From: Varanus komodoensis
Lineage: Eukaryota; Chordata; Lepidosauria; Squamata; Varanidae
Reading direction: 5' to 3'
NCBI RefSeq assembly: GCF_004798865.1
Contig: NW_025335268.1
Coordinates: 7,405,127 to 7,469,126, forward strand
Length of the DNA stretch: 64,000 nucleotides
The position numbers were made by a program, and so were the translations under genes. The notes below the pieces were generated by a model. It had not been told where the DNA came from. It saw nothing but the letters and a program-made list of their open reading frames with translations, and did not search any database. Position 1 is the first letter of the stretch; each line of letters opens with the position of its first letter. This document shows, piece after piece, positions 11,561 to 22,969 of this stretch.

Positions 11561-11624
11561 ATTCATAAAACAACCATGTTTGATCCCGCACTGGTAACCG
11601 CAGCGTTCACATAAGACACAAATA

Positions 11625-11735
11625 CGGCAGTTTAGAAGAGCCGAGCAGGTCAGTCAAGGAAAGGTCATATTGGAGTCACTCATCGGGTCGCCATAAGTCG
11701 GAGACGGCTTGACGGCACGTAACAATAACAGCAAT
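11625..11735 (+). mobile_element. BovB/RTE LINE 3'-end fragment
   Basis: GGGTCGCCATAAGTCGGAGA followed by CGGCTTGACGGCACGTAACA and an A-rich tail is the BovB 3' terminus of squamates. The retained CpGs suggest a fairly recent insertion and explain part of the local CpG excess. A longer copy of the same 3' end is at 34165-34375. Confidence 0.7.
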
Positions 11736-11739
11736 AAAT

Positions 11740-13280
11740 ACTGCAAATAGCGCCAAAGGTGCTTGCTTTTCCATGCCACGGAAAGGATTTCCCAAATCTA
11801 CGACATCTCCCAACATTCCCAGAATTGACCGTGCTGGAAAGAGCTGATAGGAATCCAAAACCAATCTACCGTGAGGGATTCAGGCTACTCAAGAGTAGAC
11901 TGGAGAACCCTCATGCTTGTGCACAGAAGGGTGGGAGAAGTTGAACGCCCCCACCCCATGATCCATTATCTCTAGAGTCTCAGTTTGTACTACAAAAAAA
12001 GCTGTAGCCCTTGCAGAACCAGAGATGGGAGGGGAAGGGTACAGCCACGGTTCCGCTCATTCATTTTCCATGCAAGAAGAATCTGTCCTTTAGTCAATGA
12101 ATTAAGTCGTAGCAACCTTTAATGTAACCAGTGTCTGCTCGTCACAAAGCTGTGGTGGTGAGGCCCCGGGAAGTGAATGCTACCCCCAGAAGTCATGTTA
12201 TTGTGTCTACCAAAAACTAAAGGTAAGAGCAAGGATCCTTCCAACTCCTGTATATTTTTTTTCTGAGTCAGTATTGTTGGGGAAATCCAAATAAATCTTT
12301 ATAGAGAAAGGTTGCTAATAGGTACCTTTGTGATATAAAATCAAACCTGCAGTGTCCTTGTTCCTGTTGCCCAGAAAGAACCAGAATTACAAGTCCAAGG
12401 CTCTTTTTTCTTTGAAGCTTTACCATCTGCCCCTTTAAGAGACTGAGACTCTGCTCGCCCAAGGTGGCTGCTATAGTTAGTTGCAAAGTTAATGCTCTGC
12501 AGAATGCAGCTACCAAGGAAAGTAAATTGGGCCCATTCTTCTGCAAGCAGAAGCAAAGCTGCTCTGACGGGTTTTTCTTGTCATGTTGTAATCATGCATG
12601 TTCAAGCTCACACCCAAGACCTGCAATGATTCATGAGCCTTTCAGATTGTCATGCCAACATCCTGTAATCACCGATACTTGCTGTACTTTTGTGTTAGGT
12701 CGCCTCTGCAGATTTCTCACATTGTTTTGACTAGGAATACATTATGTGCCCATTATTTGCTCAGCATCAACCCTGCTCCTGCGTAAGTGACTCCAAACCT
12801 ATAAAATACCCTGTGTATATTCTGGAATTTTGTAGTTGGTTGGCACACTGCTACCTTACAACACTGTTGTAGGTTTGTACTCTGCAGAGCGGTTTACTGG
12901 TTTGTTCTCACCAGTAAACCTGCTGAGTTTCAAGGTGAAGGTGTCTTCCTGCGGATCCGAGTGTACATTCTCATGGCTGCTCTTCCAGGAAGCCCTGGCA
13001 GTAAACATTTAAAAAGTTCCCTTAAAATGTATGCAGATAATGTTCATTATTATATAAAATGTACAGGAAGTCAGGGCTCTAGCTGAGAAAGTGTGGTTAT
13101 AGCAGTTCTGCAAAGTAGCCTGACTATTCCCATTTGATGGGGGGTGAGGGCAGAGTAGCAGATGACAACTCTGCAGTATAGCCCAGTATTGTCATCTGTT
13201 TGTTAGTTATTGTAGGGAAATTGGGTATGGGGGAGGATGTAAAGTTGATTGAAGTAGTACTGCAATTTGCTAAGGTCTAG
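11740..13280. other. Probable EPHX1 intron 1, no supported feature
   Basis: I see no exon with splice context apart from a possible AAAGGTAAGA donor near 12220 (see the promoter entry). The short overlapping frames at 12268-12730 encode nothing known. Confidence 0.3.
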
Positions 13281-13284
13281 AAGG

Positions 13285-13445
13285 GGCTTGTGGAATGCCT
13301 GTATTTTGTGTGTACAACTTAAAGAGAACGTGCAGGTTTTAGTTGTTGCAGGAAGCCTGGATGGAGGGTAGTTTTTGTTGGAGCAGACACTTCCAACTCC
13401 TTAGAAATTAGTGTTTTCTCATGTATTATTGTATATTCTGTATAT
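13285..13445 (+). repeat. Dispersed repeat family B, copy 1
   Basis: The ordered words AGAGAACGTGCAGGTTTTAG, TTGCAGGAAGCCT, CCAACTCCTTAGAAATTAG and TGTTTTCTCATGTATTATTG are matched at 46845-46995 just downstream of EPHX1. The two copies run in the same orientation. Class unknown. Confidence 0.55.
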
Positions 13446-13871
13446 TCCATTACACAAAGGTGGCTCTGTGGTATAGCTATGATACAGCAGAATTATAAAA
13501 ATACATCAATTTCTCATAGCATCTTATTAGAAGATTAGGAAATAATACATGATTGTCCTCACTCTGTTCAAAACAAACATGAAAATGACTGTAAAACATG
13601 GAAAAAGGTCCAGAAAATGACAACATTGTGTAACACTCTCACAAACTACTTTGAGTGAGGAATCACAATAAATTCCTCATGTAGAGAAGCTCTTAATCCC
13701 ACTGAATAGGATTTTCTTCTGAGTAGACCTACATAAGTCTACTCTGCATATTGACTTCTAAATGCTAGGTAAGATTAATTTAACGGACGTTCTTGAAGGT
13801 GGGTGATCCGTAACTGGCCACCACCCCTGCTAGAAGTTCCATGAACCAACTTTTGATAGGATGCTATAGAC

Positions 13872-14274
13872 CAGTGATGACGAACCTTTTAGAAACAGTG
13901 CCCAAACTGCAACCCAAAATCCACTTACTTATCGCAAAGTGCCAATACTGCAATAAAACCTGAAAGCTGAGGGTTTAGTTTAGAAAAAACAACTCACAGC
14001 CAGTCGAAGCAAATCTTTCTCTCTCTCTCTCCTTGGCAGCGCACTGACTGGCCATACGAAAGCTCGGATGAGTCATGGCTAATAAGTTGAGGCTCATGAC
14101 ATCATCACCTGGCACCACTATTCCTTTCTGAGCATGCGCATGGCCCCTATGTGTGCATATGCATAGGCATATGTTCGGCTGCTGGGGCAATGCTGACGCA
14201 ACTTGGCTTGCATGCTGACAGAGAGGGTTCTGGGTGCCTGTTGTGACACGCATGCCATAGGTTTGCCACCACTG
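13872..14274. mobile_element. Non-autonomous hAT DNA transposon with target duplications
   Basis: The element starts CAGTGATGACGAACC and ends GGTTTGCCACCACTG, which are imperfect terminal inverted repeats of hAT type. The flanks are CTATAGAC at 13864-13871 and CTAAAGAC at 14275-14282: an 8-bp duplication with one mismatch, as hAT transposases make. At 403 bp it has no room for a transposase and must have been moved in trans. The start 'agtgcccaaactgcaaccc' is typical of this widespread family. Confidence 0.85.
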
Positions 14275-14282
14275 CTAAAGAC

Positions 14283-17104
14283 TGCTGGTCTCTGTCTTAT
14301 CTCTAAGTGGCAGAAAATGCAATCAGTAAGCTGTCATCATAGTTAAATAACATTTCTAAGCTCCTGGAAAGGCTGGTATGGATACTTGTTTGTTCATCAT
14401 TTATTGACTGCAACTTTAATTGGTGTTTTGTCACCACAGCTCAAGCAAACATCAGAGGCAGGCAAAGCTTTAGTATATCCAGAATTTCCACACTGAGTTT
14501 CTGCCAGTATAAGAACCCAGTAACTTGTGCTGGTAGTTCTATTGCCCAGACATGAAGTTTGGAATTGTACTCCAGAAGATTACTAGATGATTGAATGTCT
14601 ATGGATTTTCTCTCAATCTTTTCTGTCTGGATTACTACTCAAGGATTAAAGAACAAGTAATCTGAGCTACATCCTACATCCTTTTCTTCTAGAAAATTCA
14701 GGGGATTGTGGAACTACGGTGCAAGCAGGGGAATGAGGTGGTGGATTAACCTTGTTCCTTTCTCTGCTGTGTGTAAGTTAACTTGCAAAGCTGCATACTT
14801 AAAGGTGTTAAAAGTCTGCCATGGACATTGCAGATTGCTGATCTCCCTGTAACTTTACCTTAGCTGTTGTGTGAGAAGTTTTGAAAACAGTGCCTTTTAT
14901 CATTGCATAGCAGTGAGCAAAAGCTGAATTCCAGGGATTTTCCGCTTTGAAGAAAAGACGTAATGTCCCAAGGAGAACTGGATGAAGTGAAATGGGAAGA
15001 GGTAGGAGCAGTGAAATAGCTTATATGGATAACTCCACCTTCATATTAGTAGAACTTTGCACGTTCAAAATGGCTAAATTACCTAAAGTTTCTGCAGTGT
15101 ATTTTTTCTGTTCTAGCTCAGGACACCAAACGTTTGCTAGAGGCTGACCATAGATTTAGAGATGTTTGTTCTCCAGCCATCCCTTGAAACATGCTTAAGT
15201 AGAGGGATGGGTTTTGGTGGCTTGTTCCACTACTTTTGTACACCTTTGCTGTTTGAAGTCAGGATGGAAGCTGCTCTTTCTTTTAAAGAGCTTTGTATTT
15301 TCCCACCATATTAAGCTGTTAGGAAGAGATGATTCCAATAAGGAATATCAGTATGTCCTTCCCAAAAAATGCAAAGCAACTCAACACGTGTTCTAATCGT
15401 GTGGGTTTAAAAGTACAGTTCCTAGAATGCCTTTCTGAGCCTGCTTTTGGTTTGAGTTGTGTTTTATCTTCAAATGTGTCTTGCTTAGAAGTATTGATAG
15501 TAACTTGTTTGCTTTACTTATTGGTTGATGGGAGTTATAGATCTTCACATCTGGATGGCACCTAGTTGGGGAAGATATCCTGTTGCTCTTACTGCTTTGA
15601 ATAAAGACTAATAGAGCTAAACCTTTTCTGTGGAGCTGTTTACTCACAGGGAATCTTGTGACCTTATTCTTTCACAAGCCCTTACCCCTGAAATTTATAT
15701 TGAATGAGAGGAAAATACATTTGAGTGTTCGATCATCAGAATTTTATTTTTATTTACTTTTCTATTTTCTATTTTTTGCCTAACTAAATACACTCAAAAG
15801 GACAGGGTAAATGACACACAGCATTTTGGGGTCCTGTTGAGTTTATTGGAACCCAGCTTGAGTTTTGACATTTTCTCTCCAGAGAGCTCTGATTAAAATA
15901 GAATCTGAACACAGTAGCAGAGAAATAGGCCAACCTAACCTGTCCATCTTTCACATATACTCTGATACTGTGAAATGATACATTTGGAATACAGATGTAT
16001 GCAAATTCTTGCCATAAAGCTTCTTGCAGTGCAATGGGCAGTATCCAGTACTGCCTGCCCATTAAACCTGTGCAGTGGGAACTTAACGGTTACTGAAGCA
16101 ATTAAAAATGAGCCCAAACAATTGTTTCTGAGAAAGCACAGATCAGCAGACCTTGTAGAAGAGAGCTCTGCTGATCACCCCAGTTCCAGGAACAAGTGTT
16201 TCTGCTTGTTTCTGAGTTCATTGCAGGAAGCACTTCTTGGAATCGGGGGAGGCAGAGTGGCCCCATTGGATGATACCTTATATTGACTAAATCATGCTAT
16301 TAATGCAATTGGTTTTTTTTTGTTTGCTTACAATCAGTCTGTATGTGTGAACAATATCCATAGTTCTGTATGCAGCTTTTCTTCACTGGCCCAAATGTAT
16401 GAGGTATGGAAGTAAGTTGCTTGATTAAGAAATGTTTAGTCTTGCCAATCTTGAGTTACACTACGTATGTTCCAGGCTTGACCTGTCAATACCATCTTCT
16501 CTCATTAAACCTAAATATCCTTTTACCCATTGGTTTTAGTTTATGAGGGGGGTGAGTTGTGAAGACAATTTGTAACTAGTTGTCACATACTTGCTAGCAT
16601 ACCTGCTATGTATTATCTTTGGTAATCAGAAACTGGGTGTTTGGATGGATTACAGCAGAGGCGCTGAACATCTTTCGGCAAGGGGTCTGAATTCCATTTT
16701 GCAGAAGCATTCTTGGAGGCCAAAGACAAGAGAGGCAGGACTAGAATGCCAAAAATATGAGCATATTTTGGGTTAAACCTCTTATTGCCAGCAACCAAGC
16801 CAAAGGGAATCAAGGAAGTACTTCAAAAGGCAGGCTGGAAGAACAAAAAGAATATAACCCTACAAGAGCAAGAAGTAACTCCACATAAATCAAACAGAAT
16901 ATGCAGAGCACCAGAATGACCTCTTGAGCATCACTGATATATGTGTTATCAAAATTAATAGTATATTCATTCATTTTTAAAAAGGTAATGGGATAATATA
17001 TCTTCATGAGATGTGTTGTGTTTGTTAATGTTGACAAGGGACTGGTTGAGACTGGTTGCACTCTAGCTAAAAGTCAAGGTACAAGTTATTATATATTGCT
17101 TTAA
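14283..17104. other. Probable EPHX1 intron 1, no supported feature
   Basis: No gene, RNA or complete repeat is recognised. A block at 16640-16810 containing CATCTTTCGGCAAGGGGTC, TTGGAGGC and AATGCCA resembles the segment at 33035-33150 and is probably an old hAT-like repeat. The overlapping frames at 15784-16286 are on both strands and unconvincing. Confidence 0.3.
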
Positions 17105-17280
17105 AGGGGAGGTCCCAGCAATTTTGGATCCCCAGGCACACCTGAGAATTTGAGAAACAGCTGTGGGCACTACGACAAAAGGCCTAATGAGTCATTTTTG
17201 TGCTTGCTTGTTGCATCTGTGCTGTGCCTTATTCAGCCAAAATGTTTGGTTCATGTCTGTTGGACTTTGCAATCCCTGTT
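17105..17280 (+). repeat. Dispersed repeat family A, copy 2
   Basis: GGTCCCAGCAATTTTGGATC, CCCAGGCACACCTGAG, GAATTTGAGAAACAGCTGTG and GGGCACTACGACAAAA repeat the order of words at 905-1110. This is the best preserved of the three copies. Confidence 0.55.
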
Positions 17281-20200
17281 TATGGGATTGCTTAATTCAG
17301 CTAATTGCTAGCAGTGCAAACAGCTAATGAAGCTTTTAAATATATATTTTGGCAGGGTTGAGTACTTGCTTCATTTGAGGCAAGGTTATTGTACAGATAA
17401 ATTTTGCATTGGAACAGTCCTTAATTGCTGATGTTCATGCTCAACTGTTGCATGACATGCTATAACATGCTCAGCTGTTATATGGAAAAGATTATTTGTA
17501 GCCTTTTTACAGCTAAAAGACTGGTATTACATTAGAAGAATAAATATTTCTACAGTACAGTACAAACTATTGCAATGCTTTCAATATTTTACAGGTTGCA
17601 TATATACACTGCATTCAAATGGATACCTATTTGGATACTTGGCCTGCCTTTGTAGAAATGCTAGAAAATTGCATGCATTTCATGTGTTTTCATTGCTAGA
17701 AGTTTGTACAAATCCATGTATAGAGACTAAAGAGAGCTTAGTAAGTTTTTTGCTGGGCACCACATTGGAGATGCTACTGGCTTTGCCTTCTTTTAAAAGA
17801 TCACAGGGATCCTTTTTTGTAGAGGAAACAGCACATGTATCAATTCTCTTTGACACCTGTGCGTTAAGATGGGCACTGCTGTTCTGAGTTTACCACTTCT
17901 GTTGCCAGGCAGGGCTTATTAAGCACTATGGAGCTGTGATTAATTTTTGAAGCCTATGTAATTTACCTTTTATAGAAATGGAATAGTAGGGAAATTAAAA
18001 TGTATGGCAAAAATATATTGTTCAACTGCATCCTTTTCCCCAAATGAAATTAAGTTGAAGCTCATAACAGAGTAATAAATCAACTAAATAAATATTGAAG
18101 TAAATTAATAAATTAACAGAAGGGGGGGCAGTCTGATTTTTCCCAAGTTTGTTATATCTCTTCCCTTCCTGTACAGCTGTCTCTTCCTGATGACATCATC
18201 CAGCTGGACAGTAGTTTAACCCTTTCTATTCTACATGACATGGTATTTACTTGCTTAGCCCAAGGTGTTGCCCCTTTCACACTACAGGTATAACATCCAG
18301 AGGACTCCTCTCTGATCATTACCTACACTGTCCATTACCTGCACTGCCTCAGGGCAGCCCACATTGCTACTAGTTTGCTGTGAGGTAGGTGATCAAACCC
18401 AGAAATTGTTCACCTCGTTAGTGTGTAAAAATTGTATAGGATTTATATTTGTCTAGCTGATTGGTCCATCATTCTGGTATTAGTTTTAGCTATAAATCTA
18501 AACTTGGAAAGTAATAAATGAAATCAGGCTTTCAAAATTGCCTTTACCTCATTCAAGAGGTTAGGGGTTAATTTAAATTATGTTTATCCAAGCATTAAGG
18601 ACTGCCGCATACTTACAGTGCAGTTTTACAAAATTCAGCATTGCAAGTTATCAAAAGAGCTTGTAACAGGTAAGAAACTTGGCATTAGTAGAAAGTCTAT
18701 ATTAAGGATGTTGTAATTGTGAATGCAGATGGACATGATTTGGGGATTATTTTCTTTTAAGAGGTGGATATGCAATGTCTGGCCCATGGAGCTCCCTGGG
18801 AAGGAATCTGAAATTGAAAATGACAGCAGGGATTCACCTCGGGACCTCTCCCACTGCCAGAAGGGATTCTAATGCAAGAGCTTTGGTGGAGTCCCTCTGT
18901 GCCTCTTTCATCACAGAGAGAAGCAAAAAGGGTGAGGTATCACCATGCCCATTGACACCAACTGGTCCACAGAAAGCTTAAATGGTGAATCACACACATC
19001 TCAGCTTATTCAAGTCTGCCTCACAGGTTTAAGAGATGCATAAATCCTACGACTGTCCACAAATTCAGGAGACAGCAAACAGCCAAGGCAATTCAGAGGT
19101 TTTCGGCTTTTTACAGCTGGTATGGTCATCCCACCCAACGTGGGAATAAATGACACCAGTGCTCTCCAGCATGGAGTAAACTCTTTCAATTACATCCAGA
19201 ACTGCCAGAGAGAAGACACTCAGAAAATAAAAAGTGGAACCCATTTACCTTTGCCCTTTCTCCAAAGAGGATTTGTGTGCTCTTAATTAATATTGAAGAT
19301 ATTTCCCATCCTTCTTTTATTTGAACACTTCTGCTTAGTAGTCCCTAATGGTATCCCTCTGTGCTGATGAATCTAATTAAAGCTCCATAACTCTCATGGA
19401 GCAGATAGAGTGCTTTTGTAAGTTGCCTGAACACACAGATTCTGCTTTGTATGTTCTCGGGTTCTGTGCGCTTGAAGCCTTTTCGAACTAATAGCAAGAG
19501 GATATGACTCTAAAGGGCTGCATTTACACAGTCTTTCTGTGCTGAAGATTTGGATATGGCTTTGGTGATAACTTCTAAAAGTGAAAATATTTGAAAACTT
19601 TGCATGAAGTATTTGGTTCCATGAAGTGTAATGTTGCTGAGAGTGGCCTGTATCAACTGGAGAAGCCTAGTAGATGCCAGCTTGTAACAAGGACTTGTAT
19701 CCATAGAGCAGCTGTTTCCAAACCATGTATTACCCAGGATGCATCAAGGGCCAGACTAAAAATACATTAATAGGTAAATGCAATTCATGTAATTGCTTTT
19801 TAAAACAGCCATGGTGGATATGGTTTCGTGAGTTCAAGATCAGAAGGAAGAGAAGGAATTTAACTTATCCCGCTGTCACAGTCATGAGGAAAATCTACAC
19901 CCCAGTACTAGCACTGGTACAAATGGGATCTTCCTCCGAGGTTGACTAGCAGCAGGGGGCAATTTTCAGCCCCAAGTGCCACAAGCCCTAACCTGATTAG
20001 GGTCCTTGAAGCTGTTAGGGTCCTTGAAGAAAAAGAACTAAACCTGTTACATATTTTAGTACATTTTACATACATTCATTGACTTTGTTCATACAATGAC
20101 CAGGTTCACGCATCATGATAAGCAACCCTGCCTGGTTACCACAGTTCAGTTTTTTACCTTGACAACCTGGCAGATGATCAGCCTCAGTGGGTTTACTGAC

Positions 20201-20530
20201 CACCCTCCAACCATCTCCTTCCCTCTCAGTCCTCCGGGGGCATCCCAGAAGGCACCATGGGGAGGTGTGAGGCTCCTCTCTTTGACAGCTGCAATCCTGA
20301 ACTGAGTTATGCCTGCCAGGCGGTCCCTGTTGCATAAATAAGCCTCATGCCCTGAAGCACAGCAGAGACAATGGGCTGATCAGGCCTCCTTGCCTCCTGC
20401 TCCAGAGGGGAGCACTTGGAGCAGGTGGGGTGTGCCTGATACCCACTCAGGCAAAATTGGGGGGGGGGGGGGGGATTGGCTGCTACTTGCCAGAAAGGCA
20501 CTTGGATAGGTGTCAAGATACTGATGCTCT
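17281..20530. other. Probable EPHX1 intron 1, little identifiable content
   Basis: No exon or complete repeat is seen. A run of 16 G residues lies at 20459-20474. The reading frames at 17570-17887 and 18775-18981 have no known product. The end of the stretch becomes GC-richer, leading into the tandem repeat. Confidence 0.3.
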
Positions 20531-20540
20531 TTCACCAGTG

Positions 20541-20770
20541 AGGACAAGAAAGGGTGGAATCCACAGAAGTGTGCAGCCCCCAGCCAGGGCCCCCTATGCA
20601 GCTGATGGTCACCTTCCTGCTTGTGTACAGAAAGTGTTTCCTTCACCCATATGAGGGGGAGCAGAGGGAGAATCTACTGAGGTGTACAGCCTCCAGCTGG
20701 GCTCTGCTGCCCAGCTGATTCTCACTCCTCCAGTTAGTGTGTATGGAGTGGGGAGAGGTCTGGTGAGCAG
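20541..20770. repeat. Imperfect tandem repeat, unit about 112 bp
   Basis: The block starting GAATCCACAGAAGTGTGCAG at 20558 returns as GAATCTACTGAGGTGTACAG at 20670, a period of 112 bases, and the match continues through CAGCTGAT and AGTGT words. By eye about three quarters of positions agree. A weaker third unit may surround it, since GGGGAGCA words recur near 20407, 20657 and 20813. Reading frames over this region are by-products of the GC-rich repeat. Confidence 0.55.
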
Positions 20771-21249
20771 CACCGCTTCTTTCCCAGATGACTGCCCACT
20801 CCAGCCCCGAAGGGGAGCAGAGTAGTGAAGCTTTTGACAGTGGCACAAAATGACAGAGAGTGGCACTCTCTGGCTAGCCACTCGGCAGGACTGGCCAAAC
20901 GGCTTCTCTTGCCAAGCAGCCGTCTGCCGCGCCTTGGTGCCATGATGGGTTGTTTTTAGGTAGGGTGGCTTATAAGCACACTATGTAGCTCACTCTGCAG
21001 TGTGTCTTACCATGTCATGCGGCCCTTTAGCTTAACCTTAGAGTGGCTAGTGCGCCATTGGTGATACAAGGATCAAACAATCCAGCCTTGTGTGGGGGCC
21101 CAGGTATCCACCCTTGGAGGAGGTTGCCTGCTCCTTCACTGAATGATTCTCTATTCTGGGCTTGCCCCTGTTGATTTGGTCTCTAGGGAAAGGCCATATT
21201 ATAGGAACATTGTAATCTCATTGCCGAAGTATTAAGCCATTGCTCAGTA

Positions 21250-21390
21250 TTTCCTGCACCAGCAGCCTTCAACCTAGTGCTCTCTGGATGTGTTGGCTTG
21301 CAAATCCCAGCATCCTCCAGGCATCACAGTTGGGAATGATGGGAGTTATAGTCCAACACATCTGGAGTACACCAAGCTGGGAAACATTCA
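21250..21390. repeat. Palindromic squamate repeat, copy 3
   Basis: Left arm CAAATCCCAGCATCCTCC and right arm GGGAATGATGGGAGTTATAG, then TCCAACACATCTGGAG, with ACCAGCAGCCTTCAACC before the left arm and CAAGCTGGGAAACATTC after the right. A nearly full copy, with paired outer ends (ctctggatgtgttgg / ccaacacatctggag). Confidence 0.65.
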
Positions 21391-21425
21391 TCTAGTGTGT
21401 GGACCAGGGAGACACAATTAAAATC

Positions 21426-21575
21426 CTCACATGGCCATGAAACTCAAAGGCGATTTTGGATCAGGCACACTTGCTCATCCTAACCTACCTTACAAGGTCA
21501 CTGTGAGAATGTGTAGGGAATTATGTACATTCCCTACATGAGGGCTCAACAGAATGAAAACATTATAAAACACAC
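21426..21575 (+). mobile_element. tRNA-derived SINE fragment (body and tail)
   Basis: CATGGCCATGAAACTC, CGATTTTGGATCAGGCACAC, CCTAACCTACCTTACAAGGT and CACTGTGAGAATG follow the order of the squamate SINE body seen whole at 61022-61265. The tRNA-like head is missing. Confidence 0.55.
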
Positions 21576-21804
21576 TGTGGGTTGAATCCAACCTACTTTA
21601 TTTGAACTTAGCTCCCACTGAAATCAATGGAACTAATTAGTCATGATTTGCCTCATTGATTTGAGACCTATGTTCAACAAACACTGGATCTGGCCCTACC
21701 CATTTTTTTGGTTTAGGGTCACTGTTTTATAATAACAGCTATCCTATGGGGGTGGGGGGATTAGCATATCAATCAAGGATTATTTTGTGTCATAAGGCTA
21801 TTGT

Positions 21805-21945
21805 TTATAAGCAGACTTCCCCAACTTGTTGCCCTCCAAATATCTTGAATTACAGTTCTCAGCATTTCTGACCATTGGCCATGCTGGTTAGAAATGATGG
21901 GACTTGAGGCCCAAAAACAGCTGAAGGTTGGAGAAGACTGCTCTG
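21805..21945. repeat. Palindromic squamate repeat, copy 4
   Basis: Arms TTACAGTTCTCAGCATTTC and GAAATGATGGGACTTGAGG flank the centre CCATTGGCCATGCTGG. The outer ends CAGACTTCCCCAACTTG and AGGTTGGAGAAGACTG also pair. Confidence 0.6.
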
Positions 21946-22594
21946 GCGGTAGTTGTATTTGATCAGCTAGCTGGCCAAATCTTTTTTGACAAACACTTCA
22001 AATAAATTGACAGGTGCATGCTTTAGCTATCACAAAACAAGGACATACGAACTGTTATTTAAATGCACACATTTAGTTCAGGGAGTAGTCCCCTCCCTGT
22101 TGCCTTGAATATCAGAGTTGTGTCGAGGTAAGAGTTGGTACATAATTCTCTATAAAATGAACATCAAAACAGCTCATTGGCCCGGATTGAAGGTATGCTT
22201 TGCACCCGCAGGGCTTGTGTTTCTCAAACACTATTTCCCCCATTCCCTGCCTCTACCTAATGCCACATGGCAAGAGGACGTTCAAAAGCCAGTTGTAATC
22301 TAGCAAGAAATCCATGGTTAGAAAAAGCAAGTCAAATGAAAAATCAAAACACCTGGGCATGCTTACAGTTGACTCTTGAGTTTTGGCTGATATGCTGGTT
22401 CTGTTTTGTCCTTTTATTTTCATTCAATCTGTGTTCTGTTTGTTTTGTCTTTTGCCCTCTGGATGCTTGTGATTGTTTTACAGATATTCATTTGCATGTG
22501 CAATATGGAGCAGTATTGGAAAAGTGTTCACACTCTGTATCATCATCATGAATTGTTGAAGTTTTTAAAAATACCAACTTGGTAGTTGGATGGG

Positions 22595-22595
<1 letters not shown>

Positions 22596-22648
<53 letters not shown>

Positions 22649-22724
22649 CCTCCCTCCCTCCCTCCCTCCCTCCCTCTCCCTCTCCCTCTCCCTCTCCCTC
22701 TCCCTCTCCCTCTCCCTCTCTCCT
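22596..22724. repeat. Long polypyrimidine microsatellite: (TC)n, (TCCC)n, (TCTCCC)n
   Basis: An uninterrupted pyrimidine tract of about 129 bases on the + strand that changes unit three times: TC repeats, then CTCC/CCTC tetramers, then CTCCCT hexamers. Perfect purity suggests recent slippage. The frames read through it (SLSLSL / ERERER) are artefacts. It lies about 100 bases from the Tigger-like fragment. Confidence 0.95.
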
Positions 22725-22969
22725 AGTTTCCACTTCTAAGTTAATTACTTTTTATAGGTATGAAAAAATTTGTAGAAACTGTTCATTTTTATCCCAGCAC
22801 ATAAAAGTCCTAGCAATGTTGCTAATGGTACCAGAGGGAGGGAGGGAGACAGAGGAATGGCTGGCCAGTGGAGTGGGCAAAACACACACATCTTATATGG
22901 GCACAGTTTGTGGCACCCCAAAAGAATGACTGTACATCAAAAATCACAGATAACCAGATAGAGAAATAT

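Noticed and set aside
15784-16286. Overlapping frames on both strands
   Set aside because: Opposed open frames over the same bases with no motif; expected by chance.
22488-22929. Frames encoding SL/ER repeats on both strands
   Set aside because: Artefacts of the TC/CTCC/CTCCCT microsatellite.
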